NCBI GenBank assembly: GCA_018241685.1
Contig: JAFEDJ010000056.1
Location: 1 to 64,000, forward strand
Origin: Pseudomonadota bacterium
Lineage (GTDB): Bacteria; Pseudomonadota; Gammaproteobacteria; Burkholderiales; Rhodocyclaceae
Length of the DNA: 64,000 nucleotides
Direction: 5' to 3'
Shown here: in pieces, positions 59,262 through 64,000 of the stretch
Numbering within the stretch: position 1 is the first letter of the stretch
Layout: each line of letters opens with the position of its first letter
The notes under the pieces: generated by a model
Database searches by the model: none
Told to the model about the DNA's origin: nothing
The model's input: the letters and a program-made list of their open reading frames with translations, nothing else
Program-made: the position numbers and the translations under genes

Positions 59262-59915
59262 TCACAGCTCGGTGAACAGCGCCCCATCGGGCAGGCGCGA
59301 CTTGGGCAGCTTGGCGTTGAAGTCGTCCGCGCCGCTGTAGCCGAGGGCCACCAGCACCACGCCGGTGAGGCCGCGCTCGGTAAGGCCGAGGGCTTCGTCC
59401 AGCGCCTTCACGTCGAAGCCCTCCATCGGACAAGCGTCGATGTCCAGTGCCGCCGCGCCGAGCAGCAGGGTGCCAAGAGCGATGTAGACCTGGCGCTCGA
59501 TCCAGCTGCGCTCGTCCTGCAGCTCGGTCTGGTGCAGGTTCACGTAGAAACGCCGGCTCTTGTCCTGGTTGGCCTTGGCCTCGTCGGTCGCGAAACGGCC
59601 GTCGGCCTGCTCGGCGTCGAGCACCGCCGACAGGTGGGCGTCGTCCAGCGTGGTGCGAGCGCATAGCACCACCACGTGGGAGGCCTTGCGGACCTTCGGC
59701 TCGTTGTAGGCAAAGCCGCCCTGGGTGGCCTGCGCGACGCGTGCCTTGGCTTCCGGCGTGGCGGCGATGGCGAAATGCCAGGGCTGGGAATTGACCGACG
59801 ACGGGGCGTTGCGCAGCAGTACGCGCAGCTGCTCGACGAGGTTCTCGGGGATCTGGCGATCGGCGTCGAAGGCCTTGGTGGTGTGGCGAGTCTGGGTGAT
59901 GCGGGCGATATCCAT
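59262..59915 (-). CDS. Nitroreductase-family FMN oxidoreductase (NfsB-like)
   Basis: A 217-residue enzyme from the ATG at 59915. Typical parts are RITQTRHTTKAFDADRQIPE (FMN phosphate contact), LRNAPSSVNSQPWHFAIA, and the late LGAAALDIDACPMEGFD and ERGLTGVVLVALGY. Reduces nitroaromatics and quinones with NAD(P)H. Confidence 0.91.
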   Translation of the reverse strand: MDIARITQTRHTTKAFDADRQIPENLVEQLRVLLRNAPSSVNSQPWHFAIAATPEAKARVAQATQGGFAYNEPKVRKASHVVVLCARTTLDDAHLSAVLDAEQADGRFATDEAKANQDKSRRFYVNLHQTELQDERSWIERQVYIALGTLLLGAAALDIDACPMEGFDVKALDEALGLTERGLTGVVLVALGYSGADDFNAKLPKSRLPDGALFTEL

Positions 59916-60180
59916 GAGCGTGCGTGTCCTTGCGTTCTCGGTTGTCGGGCAGCGCGCCGCCCCTGTACGGGAGGGCGTTTGCGGCGCTGCCGCATTGTAG
60001 AGGGCGGCACGCGGCGGAAGTTCATGGCGGGCGTCATCGCGCTGCGCGGGTGGCATGCACGCCGCGGCCCGGCTGTCATCGTCGTGCAATCTGCGGTGCG
60101 CATGCTGGCGTTGGAGTCTGGAGGCGCGCCCGCCCCGGCCGGGCGTGCAATTTCATGTGCAAAGCTGTGACGAGGTGACC

Positions 60181-60420
60181 ATGACGACCAAAGTCTATTG
60201 CTACCACTGCATGACCTACCATCACCCCGAATCGATGCAGAAGATCATGACCCGCACCGGCGAACGCTGGCGCTGCATCCGTTCCATCGAAGCCGCACGA
60301 AGCAGCGTGGATGCCCGCGATGCCTTCGGCGAACGCCAGTCCGAGATCAACAAGGCCCGCGCCCGCGCGGTACAGGAGAACGCGATGCTCGACCGTCGCC
60401 TGACCGCCTTCGTGCTGTAG
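60181..60420 (+). CDS. Small Cys-containing hypothetical protein
   Basis: A 79-residue basic protein with a GAGGTG ribosome site. The N-terminus VYCYHCMTYHHPESM, with a third Cys in RWRCIRS, looks like a small zinc-binding knuckle. The rest is a charged helix. No family recognised. Confidence 0.65.
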   Translation: MTTKVYCYHCMTYHHPESMQKIMTRTGERWRCIRSIEAARSSVDARDAFGERQSEINKARARAVQENAMLDRRLTAFVL

Positions 60421-60921
60421 CCCGCACGCTGCGCCCGCTTTCCGCCGGGCGCACAGCGCTTCTGCCGGCATCCCTGCTCTACACGGCACCGGTAGTGATT
60501 CCCCCTGAGCTCGGTGGATGACCTTATATTGCCTTCTCGGCAAATGGTGCCATTTTCCAGGCAATTCCCTGCACACGGCCTGCTGAGCAGGCATCAGCCA
60601 TGCTGCAATCAGAACAGCCCACCATTCCTATTCCGGCGAATGCCGAATGGGCTACGGCCTATTGCAGGCTTCAATTCGCGCCATTCTTCGTCAATTTCGC
60701 GCCACGCCTTCCGCAACGGCACACGGACCGTCGCGCAGGGCCTGACGTTTATTGCAACATATTGTTTGAAAGGCAATTTCCTTTACAAAACCCCCTTCAA
60801 ATCAGGCCGTGAATCCGAATAAACGGAAAGCCATATCGAATAAGCACGGACATCCAATGGCATAGGCTTTGCTCAAACTGACGCTCTCGAACATTTATTT
60901 ACATTCGGAGCGCCGTCATTC
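60421..60921. other. Long intergenic region upstream of TonB receptor
   Basis: About 500 bases. The left half is GC-rich; the right half (from about 60740) is A/T-richer and must carry the promoter of the receptor gene. Short open frames here lack ribosome sites and family likeness. No clear Fur box, riboswitch or repeat was recognised. Confidence 0.45.
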
Positions 60922-63786
60922 ATGAGCAAGCACAGGATCCCCCGGCAACACGACCCTGCACGAGTCACCAACCGCCCCCACGGCTTCCGGCTGTCCCCGA
61001 TTGCCGCCCTTTTCGCCGGCATGACGCTGTTCTCGGCGCTGCCGGTTCACGCCCAATCCCTGAGCGACGTGCAGGCCGAAAACAAGCGCCTCGCCGCCGA
61101 GAACGAGCGCCTGCGCCAGGCCCTGGAGCAACAGAAGCAGCAGACCGGCAACAGCGCGCCAACAGCCCCCGCGGCCAGGCCGGTCACGCCGACAAGTGTC
61201 GCCGAAACCGCCAGCGCTCCGCAGCCCCCGCTGGCCCCCAACAAGGGCGACGCGCTGCTGCTAGAAGCCGTATCAGTGAAGAACACCAAGCTGAAGGAGA
61301 TCCCCAAGTCCGTGTCGGTGGTCACCGGCGAGGAGCTGGAGAAATTCCACGTCAATAATTTCCGCGACATCGTCAATCGCATCGGCAACGTGCGCACGTC
61401 CTGGCAGAACCCCAACACCGCGTCGATCTTCATCCGCGGCGTGGGTTGGGCGGCCGGGGCCGGCGTGCTGGAGCCCAGCGTCGGCGTAACCGTAGATGGC
61501 GTGAGCTACGGCATCAGCTCAATCACTGCACTGGGCAACTTCCTCGATATCGAGTCGGTAGACGTCACCCGCGGCCCCACCGGCGTGGATGGCGGCCGCG
61601 CGTCGAACGTCGGCCGGGTGTCCATCAACACCCGCAAGCCGAGCTTCGTGCCGGAGGCCCGCGCGTCGGTCACCTACGGCGAGTTGAACACCGCCATCGC
61701 CACCGCGGTGATCGGTGGCCCGATCCAGGACGACGTGCTGGCTTACCGCCTGACCGTCAACCGGGAAACCGCCGACGGTCCCTACGACAACAAGAATGAC
61801 AGCCACTACTCGTGGCGCAACACCGACCGCACCAACATCCGCAGCCAGTTCCTGCTGACCCCCAACAAGGATCTGGAAGCCCGCCTGTCGCTGGACTTCA
61901 CGCCGAAGGGGCGCGAGATCTGCGAGAACTGCTTCGCCTTCCGCCTGAAGACGCCGGCCAACTACGACCGCCTCAATGCTGCCGGCCAGCCGATCCCGGT
62001 GAATTACGCGGAAGACAACTTCGGCAAGATCAACCGGCGCTGGTTCGGCCAGAAGACCGACTACACGGTGGCCGACTACTACGCCAAGGAGATCAACACC
62101 CTTGGCGAGTATCCCAACACCTACGCTACCAAGGGCGTGACCGCCGACGTGAAATACAAGCTCAACGACGCGCACACGCTGACCTTCATCACCGGCTACC
62201 GGGACTATGACTTCTCCCAGGGCGCCGGCACCCACACCCAGTTCGAATGGCTGCGCGCACCGCGCGGCACCCAGACCGAATACAAGCAGCTGAGCCAGGA
62301 GATCAAGCTCGACAGCAAGCTCAGCGACACGCTGCGCTATCAGGGCGGCCTGTACTTCTTCCAGAGCCAGTTCCCGAACACCAGCCAGACCGAGCGCTAT
62401 GGCTCCGACGGCGGCGCCTGGTACGCCAACGCGGCCCAGTACGCGCTGCTCGATCCGGTCAATCCGCTGCTGCCCAACGCCACCGACTCCGCCGGCCGCG
62501 CGCTGCTGCTCAACTCCCTCGACGGGCTGATCACCAAGGTCCGCAACCGCATCGACAACAAGAGCCAGGCGGTCTACTCCAACCTGATCTGGGATGCGAC
62601 CAAGGAGCTGAGCCTCAGCGCCGGCCTGCGCCTGAGCCGTGAGTCGCGCAAGACCTCGGGCAGCAGTTATATCGAGTCCAACGGCTTCGGCGCCGAGCTC
62701 AACCCGGCCGCGGTCAACAACGTGCAGCTCAACGGCTTCGCCAACGACGCCAACGGCGTGCTGGCCGCGTCGAACAGCACCGCCCAGCGGGCGCTGGCGG
62801 ACTTCGTCGCGCAGAAGTACTTCGGTGTCGCCACCTACGGCGCACTGTCGGCGGACCAGAAGAAGCAGGTCGCCGCCGCCAAGGCGATCCGCGCCGGGCG
62901 CATCGGCGCGCTGTACCAGAACACCATCGCCCAGTCCTATCTGGAAACCCTGCCGACCATCGAGCTGGGCTCCACCTACCGCTTCAACAACGCCCACACC
63001 GGCTTCGCCACCTGGAAACACGGCGAGAAGGCCGGCGTGTCGCAGATCGTCGGCGGCACGGTACTGGGCGGCAAGTCGGTACCGGCGGACACGGAAAAGA
63101 CCGACGCCTACGAGCTGGGCCTGAAGTCCTTCTTCCTGAACAAGACCCTGTCGGTGACCAGTGCGCTGTTCCTGCAGAACATCCGCAACTACATCCAGCC
63201 GGTATATGTGTTCGACGAGGTGCAGACCCGCCTCAACAACAATGGCCTGCCGGCCTACCTGTCGGCCCTCGGCAACGTGCCGAAGGTGCAGACCAAGGGC
63301 CTGGAGCTGGACGTGGTGTACTCGGGCCTGCCCTACACCACGCTGCGCTTCGCCGGCGCCTACACGGACGCCCGCTACAAGGACTTCAAGTTCGCCGCCA
63401 ACCCCGGCGAGCTGGGCGGCGACCCGAACCAGCCCTACTTCGACGCCACCGGCAAGACCCTGGCCGGTGCGCCGAAGTTCAGCGGCAACCTGTTCGGCGA
63501 CTTCTCCTATCCGATCCTCGGCAACAAGGTCTTCCACACCAACCTCAATTACAACTTCCAGAGCAGCTATTACGCCGATCCAACCCTGTCCCGCTATTCG
63601 AAGACCAAGAGCTTCGGCGTGGCGGATCTGGCCGTCGGCGTCGGCCGTCAGGACAACAAGTTCGACGTGAGCTTCGTGGTGAAAAACCTCTTCAACGAGG
63701 ACACCAGCCTGCAGCCGACCTGGAACAGCTACAAGCCGGGTATCCCGCGCTGGTTCGGCGTGACCATCAGCGCCTCGCTGTACTGA
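60922..63786 (+). CDS. TonB-dependent receptor with N-terminal coiled coil
   Basis: A 954-residue outer-membrane receptor. The signal peptide has a long basic n-region before LSPIAALFAGMTLFSALPVHA. Residues about 46-74 form a short coiled coil (SDVQAENKRLAAENERLRQA), then a Pro/Ala linker, an unusual addition for the family. The plug (about 112-225) has KEIPKSVSVVTGEELEKFHV, IFIRGVGW and SVDVTRGPTGVDGG. The barrel ends KNLFNEDTSLQPTW ... GVTISASLY, with terminal Tyr. No partner genes are in the window; substrate unknown. Confidence 0.9.
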   Translation: MSKHRIPRQHDPARVTNRPHGFRLSPIAALFAGMTLFSALPVHAQSLSDVQAENKRLAAENERLRQALEQQKQQTGNSAPTAPAARPVTPTSVAETASAPQPPLAPNKGDALLLEAVSVKNTKLKEIPKSVSVVTGEELEKFHVNNFRDIVNRIGNVRTSWQNPNTASIFIRGVGWAAGAGVLEPSVGVTVDGVSYGISSITALGNFLDIESVDVTRGPTGVDGGRASNVGRVSINTRKPSFVPEARASVTYGELNTAIATAVIGGPIQDDVLAYRLTVNRETADGPYDNKNDSHYSWRNTDRTNIRSQFLLTPNKDLEARLSLDFTPKGREICENCFAFRLKTPANYDRLNAAGQPIPVNYAEDNFGKINRRWFGQKTDYTVADYYAKEINTLGEYPNTYATKGVTADVKYKLNDAHTLTFITGYRDYDFSQGAGTHTQFEWLRAPRGTQTEYKQLSQEIKLDSKLSDTLRYQGGLYFFQSQFPNTSQTERYGSDGGAWYANAAQYALLDPVNPLLPNATDSAGRALLLNSLDGLITKVRNRIDNKSQAVYSNLIWDATKELSLSAGLRLSRESRKTSGSSYIESNGFGAELNPAAVNNVQLNGFANDANGVLAASNSTAQRALADFVAQKYFGVATYGALSADQKKQVAAAKAIRAGRIGALYQNTIAQSYLETLPTIELGSTYRFNNAHTGFATWKHGEKAGVSQIVGGTVLGGKSVPADTEKTDAYELGLKSFFLNKTLSVTSALFLQNIRNYIQPVYVFDEVQTRLNNNGLPAYLSALGNVPKVQTKGLELDVVYSGLPYTTLRFAGAYTDARYKDFKFAANPGELGGDPNQPYFDATGKTLAGAPKFSGNLFGDFSYPILGNKVFHTNLNYNFQSSYYADPTLSRYSKTKSFGVADLAVGVGRQDNKFDVSFVVKNLFNEDTSLQPTWNSYKPGIPRWFGVTISASLY

Positions 63787-63802
63787 CCCGTCCGTGCCGT
63801 CA

Positions 63803-63832
63803 CCCCTCTTCCCTGCGGGAGAGGGGCTTTTC
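63803..63832 (+). terminator. Intrinsic terminator after TonB receptor
   Basis: CCCCTCTTCCC pairs with GGGAGAGGGG around a TGC loop, with one bulge, followed by CTTTT, 17 bases after the stop. The remaining 170 bases of the window hold no recognisable gene. Confidence 0.75.
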
Positions 63833-64000
63833 GCTCGTCGGCATACCGCCAAGCGTTCGATAGGCCATGCGGCCCGGGTGTTGAAATCCACGACGGAAAG
63901 ATGCCGTTGTGTTTTGCAGGCAACAGCGCAGCCACAGCCGGATACACGCCGGCACGCCCGTGCCGTCGCAGCGATCGCCCTAAGACACTGACCGAAAACA

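Noticed and set aside
60600..60812. Two overlapping small frames upstream of the last TonB receptor
   Set aside because: No ribosome sites, no resemblance to proteins, and they overlap in different frames.
61519..63891. A 790-residue minus-strand frame over the large TonB receptor
   Set aside because: Antisense shadow; the plus-strand product has all expected receptor motifs.

Overview
The window is GC-rich and densely coded, and reads as chromosomal DNA of a beta-proteobacterium. The mix (aromatic ring-cleavage aldolase, styrene/indole-type monooxygenase, PHA phasin, RND efflux, multihaem cytochrome, many periplasmic proteins) fits the Rhodocyclales (Azoarcus/Thauera/Azospira-like). That placement is inference from gene content. 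No phage, transposase or CRISPR array is visible.

Layout. 1-5879: aromatic catabolism: the 3' part of a 4-hydroxy-2-oxovalerate aldolase gene, an AraC-type regulator, a two-component flavoprotein monooxygenase (StyA/StyB type) with a FadL/TodX-type outer-membrane channel between its subunits, and a bacteriohemerythrin. 6010-6258: tRNA-Asn, tRNA-Gly, tRNA-Lys. 6296-14671: ordinary genes (SulP transporter, alpha/beta hydrolase, small envelope proteins, DUF1697, a hypothetical protein fused in frame to a DUF6447-like module, PhoX phosphatase, GNAT). 14868-20298: envelope proteins (DUF2846-like lipoprotein, DUF3015, DUF4105, lipoprotein hydrolase, one unknown exported protein).

20330-26753 is the most unusual part. 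Two copies of a module made of a 21-bp-period tandem array plus a roughly 80-bp conserved segment ending at a start codon lie 4.96 kb apart. Copy 1 carries a class D beta-lactamase gene followed by a short remnant of an Mrr-like nuclease gene. Copy 2 carries an intact membrane-anchored Mrr-like nuclease gene preceded by what looks like a remnant of the beta-lactamase signal peptide. The simplest reading is an ancestral array-oxa-mrr unit that was duplicated and then lost opposite genes. Between the copies sits a translationally coupled periplasmic binding protein/hybrid histidine kinase operon.

26885-32247: a tightly coupled operon of a Kef-like antiporter lacking an RCK domain, a YbdK-type carboxylate-amine ligase and a serine-hydrolase-fold protein that has lost its SxxK nucleophile, followed by a decayed ClC channel gene. 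32494-37896: glutathione transferase, then an iron operon (TonB-dependent siderophore receptor, two small membrane proteins, PepSY protein) behind a Fur-box-like site. 37929-39300: QorB/HxlR divergent pair. 39304-45951: RND tripartite efflux operon with a divergent TetR regulator and paired operators. 46051-48988: phasin, a nine-CxxCH multihaem cytochrome and an antisense 38-residue small ORF. 49034-56278: SRPBCC protein, two hybrid histidine kinases meeting tail to tail, and an unknown protein. 56432-60420: an unknown membrane protein, two Hsp20 genes and a divergent HtrA/Deg protease sharing a palindromic sigma-32-type promoter region, a nitroreductase and a small CxxC protein. 60922-63786: a large TonB-dependent receptor with an N-terminal coiled coil.
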